Positions 9,487 through 18,945 are shown, counted from the stretch's first letter. The stretch: 64,000 bases of DNA from Sphingosinicella soli (GCF_014199685.1 NZ_JACHNZ010000017.1:1-64000); one strand, 5' to 3'. Numbers and translations are program-made. Notes: generated from the letters alone by a model not told the origin.

Positions 9487-10775
9487 ACCTCGTCGCGGTC
9501 GAGATCCGCGCAGAGCAGCGGGTTTTTCAGCGAATAGATCAGCATCGCGAGCAGCAGCGCCGCGCTCAGCAGGTACGGTAGCGGCTGCCAGACCTGGTAA
9601 AGCGCGATGCCGATTGTCGGCGCGATAATGAATGCCGCGCCGTTCACCGCCGTGATCGCGCCCGCCGCGCCCCCCTGATCCTCAAGTCCTACGGCAAGGG
9701 AAGCGCCCGCGCTGAACCCCGGCCGCGCAAAGCCGTAGCCGAGCGAGGCAATGGCGAACGACAGCACGATCCCGTAGAAATCGGTCGACACCGCAATCAG
9801 CACCGAACCGGCGGCGGCAAGGCCCGCGCCCCAGCGCAGCAGCAGCTTCGGCCCCAGGTTGAACATCGGAATGAGCGCCCACTGGGCGAGCAGCGTCGCT
9901 GCGGCGGCGGCCATCAATGCCAGGCCGATGAAGGCCTGCGCCTCGATGGGCGGCAGGCCCAGCCGGTCGATGATGAAAAAGCCGAGCGACTGGCCGCTCG
10001 CCGCCTGCGCGTTGCCGATGGCGAGCCCGTAGATCGAGAAGGGCAGGATGCGCGGATCGCTCCACGAAACGCGGCGGCGCGTTCGGCTGCGTCCGCCCTG
10101 CGTGCTGCGCGGGCCGGTCGCGATGGTCGGCTCCAGGTTGGCGATCGGCCGGTCTTCGCCCGCGCTCGGCGCATCGGCCGGAAGGCGGCGCGCGACGACG
10201 ACGAGCGTGATGAGCGCGAAGGCCGCGAAGGCGAACATCGGACCCGAAAGCGAAACGACCGGCAACACGAAGAACGGCGCGACCGCCGGCCCCACGATCG
10301 TCCCGAGCCCGAAGGCGGAGGCGAGAATCGAAAGCGCGCGCGTGCGCTCCGACGGGCTGGTCCGCGAAGCGACATAGGCCTGCGCGGCCGGGTTCGAGGC
10401 CGATCCGAACAGGCCGAACAGCGAACGCGCCGCCGCGAAGATGACAAACACCGCGATCGGCGCGATCAGATGCTTGAGCCCGGCGAGGATCACGAACGCG
10501 CAGATCAGCTTCGAGACGAAATAGCCGCCGAGGCCGAGCAGGATCAGCGCCTTGCGGCCGTAGCGGTCGGACGCGTCCGCCCAGCGCGGCGCGGCGAAGG
10601 TCCACATCAGCGCCGAGAACGAAAAGATCGTCGCGACCAGCAGATCGGGAATGCCGAGTTCGCGTCCGATTGTGGGCAGCACGGATTGCAGCGCCGTGTT
10701 GCCCGCCGCCACCACGAACAGAACCAGGAACAGCAGCGCGAAATCCCCGCGCAGGCCGCTCTCCGGCGGTTTCAT
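9474..10775 (-). CDS. MFS transporter (drug/metabolite efflux type)
   Basis: This 433-residue membrane protein has about twelve transmembrane helices arranged 6+6 around a charged cytoplasmic loop near residues 190-230. Loop 2-3 carries the MFS A motif variant RWADASDRYGRKALI. A second signature, ARSLFGLFGSASNPAAQAYVA, resembles helix 4-5 of multidrug efflux members. The ATG at 10775 overlaps the stop of the upstream EamA transporter gene by four bases, so the two are translationally coupled. The arginine-rich extension upstream is not membrane-like and was rejected as the start. Substrate unknown. Confidence 0.85.
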   Translation of the reverse strand: MKPPESGLRGDFALLFLVLFVVAAGNTALQSVLPTIGRELGIPDLLVATIFSFSALMWTFAAPRWADASDRYGRKALILLGLGGYFVSKLICAFVILAGLKHLIAPIAVFVIFAAARSLFGLFGSASNPAAQAYVASRTSPSERTRALSILASAFGLGTIVGPAVAPFFVLPVVSLSGPMFAFAAFALITLVVVARRLPADAPSAGEDRPIANLEPTIATGPRSTQGGRSRTRRRVSWSDPRILPFSIYGLAIGNAQAASGQSLGFFIIDRLGLPPIEAQAFIGLALMAAAAATLLAQWALIPMFNLGPKLLLRWGAGLAAAGSVLIAVSTDFYGIVLSFAIASLGYGFARPGFSAGASLAVGLEDQGGAAGAITAVNGAAFIIAPTIGIALYQVWQPLPYLLSAALLLAMLIYSLKNPLLCADLDRDEVQTQ

Positions 10776-11647
10776 GCGGGTAACGCCTTGCGCCGCCCCG
10801 ACCACGCCGCCATCAGGCAGGCAGCGGCGACGATCGCGCCGCCGAGGACAACCTGAGCCCGCACCGTTTCGCCGAACACCCACCAGCCGAACAGTGCCCC
10901 CCAGCCGAGCGCCGTATATTCCAGAACGACGATTTTCTGCGCCTCCGCGCGGGCATAGGCGAAAGCGAGAAGCAGGATGCCGCCCGTTCCGAGCGCGCCC
11001 ATCAGCGCGAACAGCGGGATGGTGCCGGGCGAGGGCAGCGGCGCTGCGAACACCGCGAACGGCGCCGTGTAAAGCGCCGGAAACGCGGCGGCGAGAAAGC
11101 TGATGACGTGCGGATCATCGCGCGTCGCGCGCTGCCGCAGCAGCACGACGGAGAGCGCATACAGCACCGCCGACACGAGCACGGCGACGACCCCTTCGGT
11201 GCGGTTGGGTGTCGGCAGCGAAACCTGCCCCGTCACCGTCACCAGCACGCCGCCGAAGCCCACGAGACAGGCCGCAATGTTGATCGCGCGCATCCGCTCG
11301 CCGAGCAGCACGCGCGCGATCAGCGGCACGAGCAGCGGCGCGATGAACGAGATCGCGATCGCCTCGGCGATCGGGATCGCCCAGAGCCCGTAGAAGAACA
11401 GATACGCCGCCCCGGCGATCACGAGTCCGCGCACGGCGTGGCCCTGCAGCGCATCGCGGGAAAACGCGGCCTTGCGGAAGTGAAGCATCAGCGGAAGCGC
11501 GATCAGCGCGCCCGCGAAATAGCGCATGAAGGTGACGGTGATGATCGCATGGCTCTGCGCGCCGAGCTTGATCGCGGCATCCATAGCGCAAAGCAGCGCG
11601 ATGCCCAGGAAGGCGAGCAGCATCGGCGGGGCGGAAGACAGGCGCAT
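10772..11647 (-). CDS. EamA/DMT-superfamily transporter
   Basis: This 291-residue protein has ten predicted transmembrane helices made of two repeated EamA domains (about residues 10-135 and 150-280). The first repeat holds the typical FMRYFAGALIALPL segment, and the second FAYARAEAQKIVVLEYTALGWGALFGW is characteristic of the family. It probably exports a metabolite or takes one up by proton exchange. It is the upstream partner of a coupled pair with the MFS transporter. Substrate cannot be inferred. Confidence 0.87.
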   Translation of the reverse strand: MRLSSAPPMLLAFLGIALLCAMDAAIKLGAQSHAIITVTFMRYFAGALIALPLMLHFRKAAFSRDALQGHAVRGLVIAGAAYLFFYGLWAIPIAEAIAISFIAPLLVPLIARVLLGERMRAINIAACLVGFGGVLVTVTGQVSLPTPNRTEGVVAVLVSAVLYALSVVLLRQRATRDDPHVISFLAAAFPALYTAPFAVFAAPLPSPGTIPLFALMGALGTGGILLLAFAYARAEAQKIVVLEYTALGWGALFGWWVFGETVRAQVVLGGAIVAAACLMAAWSGRRKALPA

Positions 11648-11706
11648 TCCCCGCTGCTTGCCGAGCCTTCCGGGGCGCTGTCAATCCGCGCGAAGTGGGA
11701 GGATCG

Positions 11707-12090
11707 CTATTTTCCAGGCTCCGGCGCGCAGCGTGTCTTGTCGCCGTCCACGCATGCCTGCCAGTCGGCGATCTCGCGCTGTCGCTGCTCGTAGGCGGCG
11801 CGCGCGGCGGCGTACTCCGACTGCGCGCGGGCCGTGCTCTCGACTGTGGCCTGATGCGCGCGCAGACTGGCCTGATACGCGGCCTGCGCTGCGGCATACT
11901 GGGCATCGGTCGTGTCGGTCCGCGCCTTTGCCTCGGCGTTAAGCCGCTTGCGGGCGTTCACGGCGGCGGCCTCGTCGGGCGGGATGGTTTCATCGATCGC
12001 CGCCGCTGGAGGCGGCGAGACGGGTTCGGGTATCGCTGCGGGTTGCAGCACCTGCGCCGCCATCAGCAGCGCGACCGGGAGAAAAGTCAT
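11707..12090 (-). CDS. Small exported coiled-coil protein, unknown function
   Basis: This 127-residue protein has a signal peptide (MTFLPVALLMAAQ, cleavage near AAQ), a proline-rich stretch and then an alanine/glutamine-rich helix (about 45-105) with coiled-coil character. A short tail contains two cysteines (WQACVDGDKTRC) that could form a disulfide in the periplasm. AAGGA lies about nine bases before the ATG at 12090; another ATG at 12096 is too close to it. No family is recognised. It is on the same strand as the EamA/MFS pair but separated by 59 bases. Confidence 0.6.
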   Translation of the reverse strand: MTFLPVALLMAAQVLQPAAIPEPVSPPPAAAIDETIPPDEAAAVNARKRLNAEAKARTDTTDAQYAAAQAAYQASLRAHQATVESTARAQSEYAAARAAYEQRQREIADWQACVDGDKTRCAPEPGK

Positions 12091-12096
12091 CGTCAT

Positions 12097-12401
12097 CGAT
12101 CCTTTCGAGCTGGTCTCTTATACCACCGCCGCTTCGCTTTCAGCACGCGCGTTGCGTGAAGGCCTCGGCGCCGTCGCGCGGAAGCCGCAGATTTTCGGTG
12201 CTTGCGGTATCGATTTCGGCGGCTTCCCCCCGTCCGATCGGCCAGTTGTTGGCGGAAATGGCGTCCATCATCACCTCAACGCTTCTACCTTCAACAATTT
12301 AAGGGTAGTTATGTTTCGAAATCACATTGCGGGACTGGCCCCTTGCTGCGTTCGCGGCGCGCACCGGGGTCGTAACAGGGAAAGCCGCGGGGGAACTGCT
12401 G
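12097..12401. other. Intergenic region between divergent genes
   Basis: This 305-base stretch separates the minus-strand small exported protein from the plus-strand PuuD-like gene. I see no credible coding frame with a ribosome binding site, no strong hairpin and no RNA gene. A comparatively AT-rich patch at about 12280-12325 is the most likely site for the promoter of the downstream gene. Confidence 0.5.
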
Positions 12402-12986
12402 ATGGGCAAAATTCTGGAAAATCTTCATCTTACGCTTGGGCTGGGTCTGGTCCTCGCGCTTGTCATGATCTTTGGGCTGCATGGCGATTTCGCCACCAAC
12501 GGCATGCTTGTCGGGCAGACCGTGCTGCGCTGGCTGCACGTGTTCGCGGGCATCGTCTGGATCGGGCTGCTTTACTATTTCAATTTCGTCCAGATCCCGA
12601 CGATGCCGGCCATTCCGGCCGAACAGAAGCCGGCGATCAGCAAGCACATCGCCCCCAAGGCGCTGTTCTTCTTCCGCTGGGCGGCGGCGTTCACCGTGCT
12701 GTTCGGTCTGCTTCTCGCCGGTCATCTGGGCTATCTGGTCGAGGCGCTGACGCTGCAGCCGTCGTTCCAGCTGATCGGCATCGGCATGTGGCTGGCGCTC
12801 GTCATGGCGTTCAACGTCTGGTTCATCATCTGGCCGAACCAGAAGAAGGCGCTGGGCATCGTTCCGGCGGAAGACGCGGCAAAGGCGAAGGCCGCGCGCG
12901 TCGCGATGCTGACCAGCCGCATCAACACGCTGCTGTCGATTCCGATGCTCTACGCGATGGCGGCCTACCAGTCCTGGCCGGTCTGA
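12402..12986 (+). CDS. Urate hydroxylase PuuD N-terminal-domain-like membrane protein
   Basis: This 194-residue integral membrane protein has about five transmembrane helices and matches the membrane domain of urate hydroxylase PuuD (PF06181). A conserved RWLHVFAGIVWIGLLYYFNF helix carries a histidine that could bind haem. A second region, FNVWFIIWPNQKKALG, is typical of this domain. True PuuD has an extra C-terminal cytochrome c domain, absent here, so purine oxidation should not be assumed. The ATG at 12402 is chosen because the protein aligns from MGKILENL; a longer TTG start at 12327 has no support. A strong terminator follows, so it is a single-gene unit. Confidence 0.75.
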   Translation: MGKILENLHLTLGLGLVLALVMIFGLHGDFATNGMLVGQTVLRWLHVFAGIVWIGLLYYFNFVQIPTMPAIPAEQKPAISKHIAPKALFFFRWAAAFTVLFGLLLAGHLGYLVEALTLQPSFQLIGIGMWLALVMAFNVWFIIWPNQKKALGIVPAEDAAKAKAARVAMLTSRINTLLSIPMLYAMAAYQSWPV

Positions 12987-13012
12987 TCGGCGAGCCATAC
13001 GGCAAGCCATGC

Positions 13013-13043
13013 AAGGGGCGGTCCTCACGGGCCGCCCCTTTTC
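13013..13043 (+). terminator. Rho-independent terminator after the PuuD-like gene
   Basis: AAGGGGCGG at 13013-13021 pairs perfectly with CCGCCCCTT at 13032-13040, giving a nine-base-pair GC-rich stem with a ten-base loop. The stem runs into a short T stretch (TTTTC). It lies 27 bases after the stop codon. Confidence 0.8.
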
Positions 13044-13139
13044 ATTGGTGCAGCGTGGCTTAGAGAAAATTTACCTTATGCTGCGAGTGTCCGCCGGGCC
13101 TCGCGCACCAGTCCGCGCGGGGGGTACGGAGTACTCGGA

Positions 13140-14843
13140 TTGTTCGAAACCCAGCTGCGCATTCGTTCGCTTGCCTACGCCGGTGCGGCTTCCGCCGTGA
13201 TCGGGTTGCTCGTGTTCGCCTACAGCCTCGGCTGGCCGCCCCGTCTGCCCTCGCTTGGGGCGTTCATGGTGCTTGGCTGCGTCGTCGCGGCGAGCGCCGG
13301 GGCCGTGTTCGTTGCGGTACACCATATCACTGCGCCGGTGATCGTTGCGGTCGAGAAGCTCACCGATTTCGTTCGCCCGCGCCGCGACGGCGACGTTCCT
13401 CCGCCGATTCCGCACTCGGTGCGCCGCACGCTGCCGAAGCTGACGGCGGCGATCGAGCTGTTCAAGAAGCGCATCCAGACCAATATCGACACCATCCAGC
13501 AGACCGCGCTGCAGGATCCGGTGACGGAACTGCCCAATCGGCTCAGTTTCCGCAGGGTGGTGGAACGCCATCTGCGCAGCATGGGGCGCCGCGAGGGCGC
13601 AAAAAGCGCGATCCTGTTCATCGATCTCGATCGCTTCAAGTCGGTGAACGACAGCCTCGGCCACGCGCAGGGCGACGTTCTGCTGGCGATGTTCGCGGCG
13701 CGCATGCGCGTGCTGATTTCCGCCGAATCGAATCGGCGCGGCGCGGGCTGCGGCGAGGCGATGCTGGCACGCCTGGCCGGCGACGAGTTCACCGTGCTGC
13801 TCCCCGACATGTCCGGCCCGGCGGACGCCACCAAGCTCGCGCGCCAGATCCTGCGCGCCATGCAGGAACCCTTCGAGTTCGCGGGCCAATCGATCGTGAT
13901 CGGCGCCAGCATCGGCATCTGCATCGCGCCCGACGACGGCGATACCTACGAAACGCTCACCCGCAACGCCGATACCGCGATGTATTACGCAAAGGACAGC
14001 GGGCGGAATCAGTATCACCTGTTCGAAGCGGCGATGCACGAGCGCGTGCGCGACCGCCTGCAGCTCGAAACCATGCTGCGCGCGGCGACCGCCGGAAACC
14101 AGTTCGAACTCCACATCCAGCCGCAGATCAACGCGGAAAGCGGCCAGCTCGTGTCCGCCGAAGCGCTGATCCGCTGGCGTCATCCCGACAAGACGCTGCG
14201 TTCGCCTGCATCGTTCATCGATATCGCCGAAGACAGCGGGCTCATCGTCGATGTCGGCCGCTGGGTGATCGCGGAGGCTGCGCGCATCGTCGGCGAATGG
14301 CATTCGCGCGGCGACAATCTGCGGCTCAGCGTCAACGTCTCACCCCAGCAGATCGAGCGTGCCGATTTTGTCCGGCATGTCCGCGCCTGCATCGAGGCGT
14401 CGTCGGCGCCGCCCGAAATGCTGGAGATCGAGATCACCGAATCGACCGTGATGTCTTCCGATCCCGTGATCGTCGATCGTCTCGCGGAAGTGCGCGCGCT
14501 CGGCATCAGCATCGCCATCGACGATTTCGGCACCGGCTATTCCAACCTCGCGCGCCTTAAGGATCTGCCGATCGACCGCCTCAAGATCGATCGCTCGCTC
14601 GTGAAGGATGTCGCGACCAGCGCGGATTCGCGCACGATCATTCAGGCGATCGTCAGCCTTGCGGCGGGCCTCGGCTACGAATGCGTGGCGGAGGGCGTCG
14701 AAACCGAAATTCAGGCCGATATCCTCAACGTCATCGGCTGCGAAACGCTCCAGGGCTACTGGATTTCCAAGCCGATCCCGCTCGACGAATTTGAAACCTG
14801 GCGCGAAGCGCACGAGCCGGAGCATGTCGGAGCGGCCTTTTGA
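13140..14843 (+). CDS. Membrane-anchored bifunctional GGDEF-EAL c-di-GMP protein
   Basis: This 567-residue protein has two N-terminal transmembrane helices (about 12-30 and 38-60), a short HAMP-like linker, a GGDEF domain (about 125-300) and an EAL domain (about 305-560). The GGDEF signature reads AGDEF at 213-217, a variant compatible with diguanylate cyclase activity, and a roughly 15-residue insert precedes it. The EAL domain keeps EALIRW at 341-346, [21 protein letters not shown] and KIDRSLV, so it looks catalytically complete. It could make and break c-di-GMP. The start is a TTG at 13140 with GGAG eight bases upstream. It overlaps the histidine kinase gene by four bases. Confidence 0.9.
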   Translation: MFETQLRIRSLAYAGAASAVIGLLVFAYSLGWPPRLPSLGAFMVLGCVVAASAGAVFVAVHHITAPVIVAVEKLTDFVRPRRDGDVPPPIPHSVRRTLPKLTAAIELFKKRIQTNIDTIQQTALQDPVTELPNRLSFRRVVERHLRSMGRREGAKSAILFIDLDRFKSVNDSLGHAQGDVLLAMFAARMRVLISAESNRRGAGCGEAMLARLAGDEFTVLLPDMSGPADATKLARQILRAMQEPFEFAGQSIVIGASIGICIAPDDGDTYETLTRNADTAMYYAKDSGRNQYHLFEAAMHERVRDRLQLETMLRAATAGNQFELHIQPQINAESGQLVSAEALIRWRHPDKTLRSPASFIDIAEDSGLIVDVGRWVIAEAARIVGEWHSRGDNLRLSVNVSPQQIERADFVRHVRACIEASSAPPEMLEIEITESTVMSSDPVIVDRLAEVRALGISIAIDDFGTGYSNLARLKDLPIDRLKIDRSLVKDVATSADSRTIIQAIVSLAAGLGYECVAEGVETEIQADILNVIGCETLQGYWISKPIPLDEFETWREAHEPEHVGAAF

Positions 14844-16378
14844 TTGAACTCCCGAAGCCACGCTCGGGTTTCAGGGCACGGCTGGAACGCCTCCCGTTCC
14901 GCGTCAAGCTGGCGGCGGCGGTTCTGTTCGCCTGCACGGTGGCGCTGGCGCTGGCGAGTTCGGTGTTCGCCTACCTTCAATACCAAACCGTCGTCGCGGC
15001 GACCTACAAGATCCAGGAACTCACGACGCAGGGCGTTGCCAGCATCGCCGCCGAGCCGATTCTCGCGGGCGATACGAACGAAACGCTGCGCGTGCTGCGG
15101 CAGCTCGATTCGGTGGGGGTGATCCGGCTGGTGCGCGTGCGCGACGTTGCCGGCAAGGATATCATCACGCTGAGGCGCCTGTCGGAAGAACCGAAGGGCC
15201 GCAGGGCGGTATCGTCCGCGCCCATCGTCGCCAGGGGCAAGATGCTCGGCTCGATCGAGATCACCACGATCCAGGAGTTCGAGACCAAGCCCTCGTTCGC
15301 CTATCTTTTCGCGGTTATCGGGATCATCGCGGTCGCGTTTCTCGTCTCGCTGTTTTTCGCGGCCGGGATCAGCGTGCTGTTGTTCCGCCCCCTGAAGGTG
15401 ATGACGCTGGCGATGGAGCGCATCCGCGACAGCGGCGACTATACGCAGCGCGTCGAACGGCTGGGCGACGACGAGACGCGCCGCGTGATCGATTCGCTGA
15501 ACGCCATGCTGGACGAGGTCGAGCGCCGCGATACGGAGCTTGCCACGGCGGCAAAGGAACTGGCCGTCGCGCGCGACGTGGCGCAGCACGCCAACGAAGC
15601 GAAATCGCAGTTCCTCGCCAACATGAGCCACGAACTGCGCACGCCACTCAATGCCATCATCGGCTATGCCGACGTGCTGCATCAGGATCTTGCCGAACAG
15701 GGACAGAAGCAGCTTTCCGAGGATGCGCACTGGATCGACGGATCGGCGCGGCATCTGCTCAGCATGATCAACGAGCTGCTCGACATGGCCAAGATCGAAG
15801 CCGGGCGCATGGATATCGATGTGCACGAATTCAGCGTGGAAGGGCTTCTCGACGAGGTTCGCTCGACGCTGGAGCCGCTCGCGCAGCAGCAGGGCAACAG
15901 GCTCGAATTGCGGATCGCGCCCGATATCGGCATCGCCGAGCACGATTCCATGAAGCTGCGCCAGTGCCTCATCAACCTGGGCGGCAATGCCTGCAAGTTC
16001 ACGAAGCAGGGTCACGTCATCCTTTCGGCGCGGTCGCTCACCATCGCGCGTCGGGACTGGATCGAGATCAGCGTCTCGGATTCGGGCATCGGCATGACCC
16101 CCGAACAGATCGACAAACTCTTCGAGCCCTTCGTGCAGGCGGACGCCTCGACGACGCGGCGCTTCGGCGGCACCGGGCTCGGCCTTGCCATCACGGCGCG
16201 GCTTACCGAACTGATGGGCGCGCGGCTTACCGTAGACAGTCTTCCCGGCGTGGGCTCCACGTTCAACCTGCGCCTGCCGCGCAAGTATCAGGAAGATGCC
16301 CGCGATTGGGACGATGCGACAGGCTCGCAAATAGGGTCAATTAATAATCAACCAAATCCTGCGACGATGGCGGCATAA
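14840..16378 (+). CDS. Membrane histidine kinase
   Basis: This 512-residue kinase has two transmembrane helices (about 21-48 and 153-183) enclosing a roughly 100-residue periplasmic sensor domain, then a HAMP domain (184-236), a coiled stretch, the HisKA domain with phosphoacceptor His264 in SHELRTPLN, and an HATPase domain with the N box GGNACKFT, G1 DSGIGM, F box and G2 GGTGLGL. No receiver domain is fused; a response regulator gene follows after ten bases. It starts with TTG overlapping the preceding GGDEF-EAL stop (TTGA). This and the regulator probably control the same output as the c-di-GMP enzyme. Confidence 0.92.
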   Translation: MIELPKPRSGFRARLERLPFRVKLAAAVLFACTVALALASSVFAYLQYQTVVAATYKIQELTTQGVASIAAEPILAGDTNETLRVLRQLDSVGVIRLVRVRDVAGKDIITLRRLSEEPKGRRAVSSAPIVARGKMLGSIEITTIQEFETKPSFAYLFAVIGIIAVAFLVSLFFAAGISVLLFRPLKVMTLAMERIRDSGDYTQRVERLGDDETRRVIDSLNAMLDEVERRDTELATAAKELAVARDVAQHANEAKSQFLANMSHELRTPLNAIIGYADVLHQDLAEQGQKQLSEDAHWIDGSARHLLSMINELLDMAKIEAGRMDIDVHEFSVEGLLDEVRSTLEPLAQQQGNRLELRIAPDIGIAEHDSMKLRQCLINLGGNACKFTKQGHVILSARSLTIARRDWIEISVSDSGIGMTPEQIDKLFEPFVQADASTTRRFGGTGLGLAITARLTELMGARLTVDSLPGVGSTFNLRLPRKYQEDARDWDDATGSQIGSINNQPNPATMAA

Positions 16379-16388
16379 AGAACAAGAC

Positions 16389-17123
16389 ATGGGCGTATCG
16401 ATGACAGTGAATTCAGGAGACCGGGATAGCTGCCGTATCCTCGTCGTTGACGACGTGGAAGCGAATCGTTCCGTGGTATGCAGGCGCCTTGAACGCCTGA
16501 ACTATACGGTGGTCTCCGCGGAAAGCGGGGAGGTCGCGCTTCAGCTTATCGAAAAATCGCCGCCTGATCTGGTGCTGCTCGATTACATGATGCCCAACAT
16601 GAACGGCATCGACGTTCTGCGCGAGCTGCGCACCAATTCGCGCGTCAGCGAGGTGCCTGTCATCATGCTGACCGCGCGCGCCGACGCGCAGACCGTGGTG
16701 GCCTCGCTCGAAGCGGGCGCCGACGACTATGTCTCGAAGCCCATCGATTTCGACGTGCTCGCCGCGCGCATCGAGGCGCAGTTGCAGCGCCGCCAGCAGG
16801 CTGCCAATCTGAAACTCGCGAACGCAAAGCTCGATGAACGGGTAACGCGCCGCGCGATCGAACTTTCGGAGCTTGAGGAACAGCTCGAACTCGAAAGCGA
16901 GCAGCGCCGCGTGCTGCAGAGCGAGGTCGAACGCCTGATTGCCGACCGCAAGGCCGTGCTCACCGGGGGCATCAACCCCGATCTCCTCGAACCGCCGCTG
17001 CAGCGCATCGCGCAGATCGCCGACAGTCTCGCGGATCCGGGCCGGGCCGACATGCCGGTAAACCCCGCCGCCATCGCCGAAATCGCGGCCCTCGCCCGGC
17101 AGGCGCTGGGCGCGGTGCGCTAA
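16389..17123 (+). CDS. Response regulator: receiver domain plus coiled-coil C-terminus
   Basis: This 244-residue protein has an N-terminal receiver domain (about 15-135) with acidic pair DD at 21-22, phosphoacceptor Asp65 in LLDYMMP, a Thr in MLTARAD and Lys in VSKPID. It resembles the first receiver of PleD-type proteins. The rest (140-210) is a charged helix with coiled-coil pattern, followed by a short proline/alanine-rich tail. There is no DNA-binding or enzymatic output domain, so it probably signals by protein contact, perhaps to the GGDEF-EAL protein two genes upstream. It is the last gene of the three-gene operon. Confidence 0.88.
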   Translation: MGVSMTVNSGDRDSCRILVVDDVEANRSVVCRRLERLNYTVVSAESGEVALQLIEKSPPDLVLLDYMMPNMNGIDVLRELRTNSRVSEVPVIMLTARADAQTVVASLEAGADDYVSKPIDFDVLAARIEAQLQRRQQAANLKLANAKLDERVTRRAIELSELEEQLELESEQRRVLQSEVERLIADRKAVLTGGINPDLLEPPLQRIAQIADSLADPGRADMPVNPAAIAEIAALARQALGAVR

Positions 17124-17124
17124 C

Positions 17125-17256
17125 CGTCACCCTGAGCGTGAGGGTCGGCCCGAGCAGGTTTTCCCCGCCCCCACTGTCACCCTGAACTTGTTTCAGGGTC
17201 CATACGGCGGTCCAGCGGCATTGCCGCATGGATGCTGAAACAAGTTCAGCGCGGCA
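17125..17256. repeat. Palindromic intergenic repeat (REP-like), copy A
   Basis: CTGAACTTGTTTCAG at 17182-17196 is the exact reverse complement of CTGAAACAAGTTCAG at 17235-17249, a perfect 15-base-pair stem, and CCAT at 17200-17203 pairs with ATGG at 17228-17231. A half copy (CGTCACCCTGA) sits at 17125-17135. A second element of the same family lies near 24.7 kb. The repeat is fused to the interrupted reading frame that starts at 17397. Confidence 0.85.
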
Positions 17257-17397
17257 CGCCGTATCGTTGCCGTCGATGTGGCGCCAGAGCAGCGCGCAGT
17301 CCAGGGTTTCGCCGAAATCCGGCGGCGTATCGATGCGCGTCGCGGTGCCGTCGGGCAGGATCGTGTAAGCGAAACTGCCGGCTACCTCCGCCATCAT
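17257..17397 (-). pseudogene. Probable N-terminal remnant of a CorA/ZntB-type transporter, truncated by repeat
   Basis: The first 47 codons from the ATG at 17397 (MMAEVAGSFAYTILPDG..., then ALLWRHIDGND) look like the start of a CorA/ZntB metal transporter, where a Trp-x-His-x-Asp motif precedes the helical domain. From codon 48 the frame reads straight through the palindromic repeat (the CRAELVSAS translation typical of such elements) and then antisense to the response regulator, reaching a stop only at 16972. No magnesium/zinc transporter core or GxN membrane motif follows. Its ATG overlaps the stop of the siroheme synthase gene (ATGA), so it is still translationally coupled to the cys operon. 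The family assignment is tentative. Confidence 0.45.
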
Positions 17398-18149
17398 GAA
17401 GATCTCCGCACGATCACGGTCAGCCCGGGGCGGACGCCGCCGGACTCATCGGGCAGTCGCACGGCGTCGCGGCGACTGCGGTCGATGATCGCTGCAGCGA
17501 CGTCCGCGCAGATGATGGTGTCCGCGCGGGAGAGCAGACGGAGTTGCCGGAGCGTCAGGTCGTCGGGATCATCGCTCGCCACGACGATTTCGTGACGTTC
17601 GCTTTCGGGGGCATCGCTGAGCGCGAGCGCAGCGTCGATCCGCGCGGGTGCGCCGGGAACGTCCTGCAAGGGATCGAGCGGCGCGCCGGGGGCGAGCAGC
17701 CGGTCCCAGAACCGGCGGCGCCCCGAGGATGTCGGGCGCGCGTCCGTCACGCGGTCGCGCGCGGCGCGGATGCTGCGGGCAAGATCGCCGAGCGTGGCGG
17801 GAAGCAGCGCTTCCAGCCGCTCGCGCAGTGCCTTCGCGAGTGTTGCAGACGCGCCGCCCGTGCCCACTGCGACGATCACAGGCGAGCGGTCGACGATCGC
17901 GGGCACCGTGAAATCGCAGAGATCGGGGCGGTCGACGACGTTCACCAGCAGCCCCTGTGCGTGCAGCACCGCTATGTCGGCAGGGCTCGCATCTGCGGCA
18001 ATGAAGGCGATGCGCGCCGCATCGGGATCATCGGTGATGAACCCGCCCGCGCCCTCGATCAGCCGCCGCTTTGCCTCCGCCGCCTCGCCGTCGCCGACGA
18101 GGAGCACCGACATGCCCTTCAGATTCAGGAAAACGGGAAGCTGATCCAT
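17394..18149 (-). CDS. Siroheme synthase N-terminal domain: precorrin-2 dehydrogenase/sirohydrochlorin ferrochelatase
   Basis: This 251-residue protein converts precorrin-2 to sirohydrochlorin with NAD+ and inserts iron, the final steps of siroheme formation. It matches the N-terminal (CysG-B/Met8) half of CysG: nucleotide loop VLLVGDGEAA near 15-24, a DLCDFTVPAIVDRSPVIVAVGT segment that holds the presumed catalytic Asp, and TGGASATLAKALRERLE near 110. The methyltransferase half is encoded separately by cobA at the head of the same operon. The C-terminal 60 residues, with a D/E-rich turn (VVASDDPDDLT), are less typical. ATG 18149 is the family-like start; in-frame extension upstream has no similarity. 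Confidence 0.85.
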   Translation of the reverse strand: MDQLPVFLNLKGMSVLLVGDGEAAEAKRRLIEGAGGFITDDPDAARIAFIAADASPADIAVLHAQGLLVNVVDRPDLCDFTVPAIVDRSPVIVAVGTGGASATLAKALRERLEALLPATLGDLARSIRAARDRVTDARPTSSGRRRFWDRLLAPGAPLDPLQDVPGAPARIDAALALSDAPESERHEIVVASDDPDDLTLRQLRLLSRADTIICADVAAAIIDRSRRDAVRLPDESGGVRPGLTVIVRRSS

Positions 18150-18189
18150 CGGCGGCAGGAATGCCACGCTCGCACGGAGGTGGGAAGCC

Positions 18190-18945
18190 TCAGAAGCTCG
18201 GCAGTTCACTCACGTTGTCAGTGTGGATGCCGCACTCGGTCTTGTCCCAGCCGCGCCAGCGTCCGGCGCGCGGGTCTTCGCCCGGCTTCACGACGCTCGT
18301 GCAGGGCTGGCAGCCGATCGAGAGATAGCCTTCGGCCTCCAGCGGGTGGCGCGGCAGGTCGCGCTCCGCGAAATAAGCCTCCAGGTCTGCCTTCACCCAG
18401 TCGCCGAGCGGGTTCATCTTCAGGCGCCCGTCCTCGATCTCGAACCGGGGGATGTTGGCGCGGGTCTGCGACTGGAAGGCCTTGCGGCCGGAAATCCAGC
18501 TGTCGAGGCCCTGCTTGGCGCGGGCGAGCGGCTCCACCTTGCGGATCGCGCAGCAGCCGTCCGGGTCGTAGGACCAGCGCAGCCCGGTCGCGTCCTTCGC
18601 CTCGATCACGGCGGCGTCGGGCGTCACCACCTCGCGGTTCGTCATGCCGAGCCGGTCGAGCAGTTGCGTGCGGTAGCGGTCGGTTTCCGGGAACATCTTC
18701 AGCGTGTCGACGAACACCACCGGCACGTCCGGATCGACGCGCGCGATGAGATCGAGCAGCACGGCACTTTCGGTGCCGAACGAGGAAACGACGGCGGTTT
18801 TGCCGAGCAGGTTTTCCTTGAACACCGCGCGCAGCATTTCGAGCGTTTCGATGCCTGCGAAACGCGCGTTCAGCGCATCGGCGTCTTCCTGCGTGAAGGC
18901 AGGGCGCACGTCGATCGTATCGAGCTTGCGGGCCGCATCAGCCAT
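18190..18945 (-). CDS. cysH: Assimilatory adenylyl-sulfate (APS) reductase, 4Fe-4S type
   Basis: This 251-residue enzyme reduces APS to sulfite with thioredoxin or glutathione as donor. It has the PP-loop SSFGTESAV at about 54-62, the cluster cysteines Cys131-Cys132 (GCCAIRK) and Cys212/Cys215 (GCQPCT), and the C-terminal catalytic Cys in ECGIH (about 238). The CC...CxxC pattern separates APS reductases from cluster-free PAPS reductases. Its start overlaps the DUF934 gene by eight bases; a 40-base gap separates it from the siroheme gene. A CysQ-type phosphatase that would recycle PAP is encoded at 57.8 kb. Confidence 0.92.
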   Translation of the reverse strand: MADAARKLDTIDVRPAFTQEDADALNARFAGIETLEMLRAVFKENLLGKTAVVSSFGTESAVLLDLIARVDPDVPVVFVDTLKMFPETDRYRTQLLDRLGMTNREVVTPDAAVIEAKDATGLRWSYDPDGCCAIRKVEPLARAKQGLDSWISGRKAFQSQTRANIPRFEIEDGRLKMNPLGDWVKADLEAYFAERDLPRHPLEAEGYLSIGCQPCTSVVKPGEDPRAGRWRGWDKTECGIHTDNVSELPSF

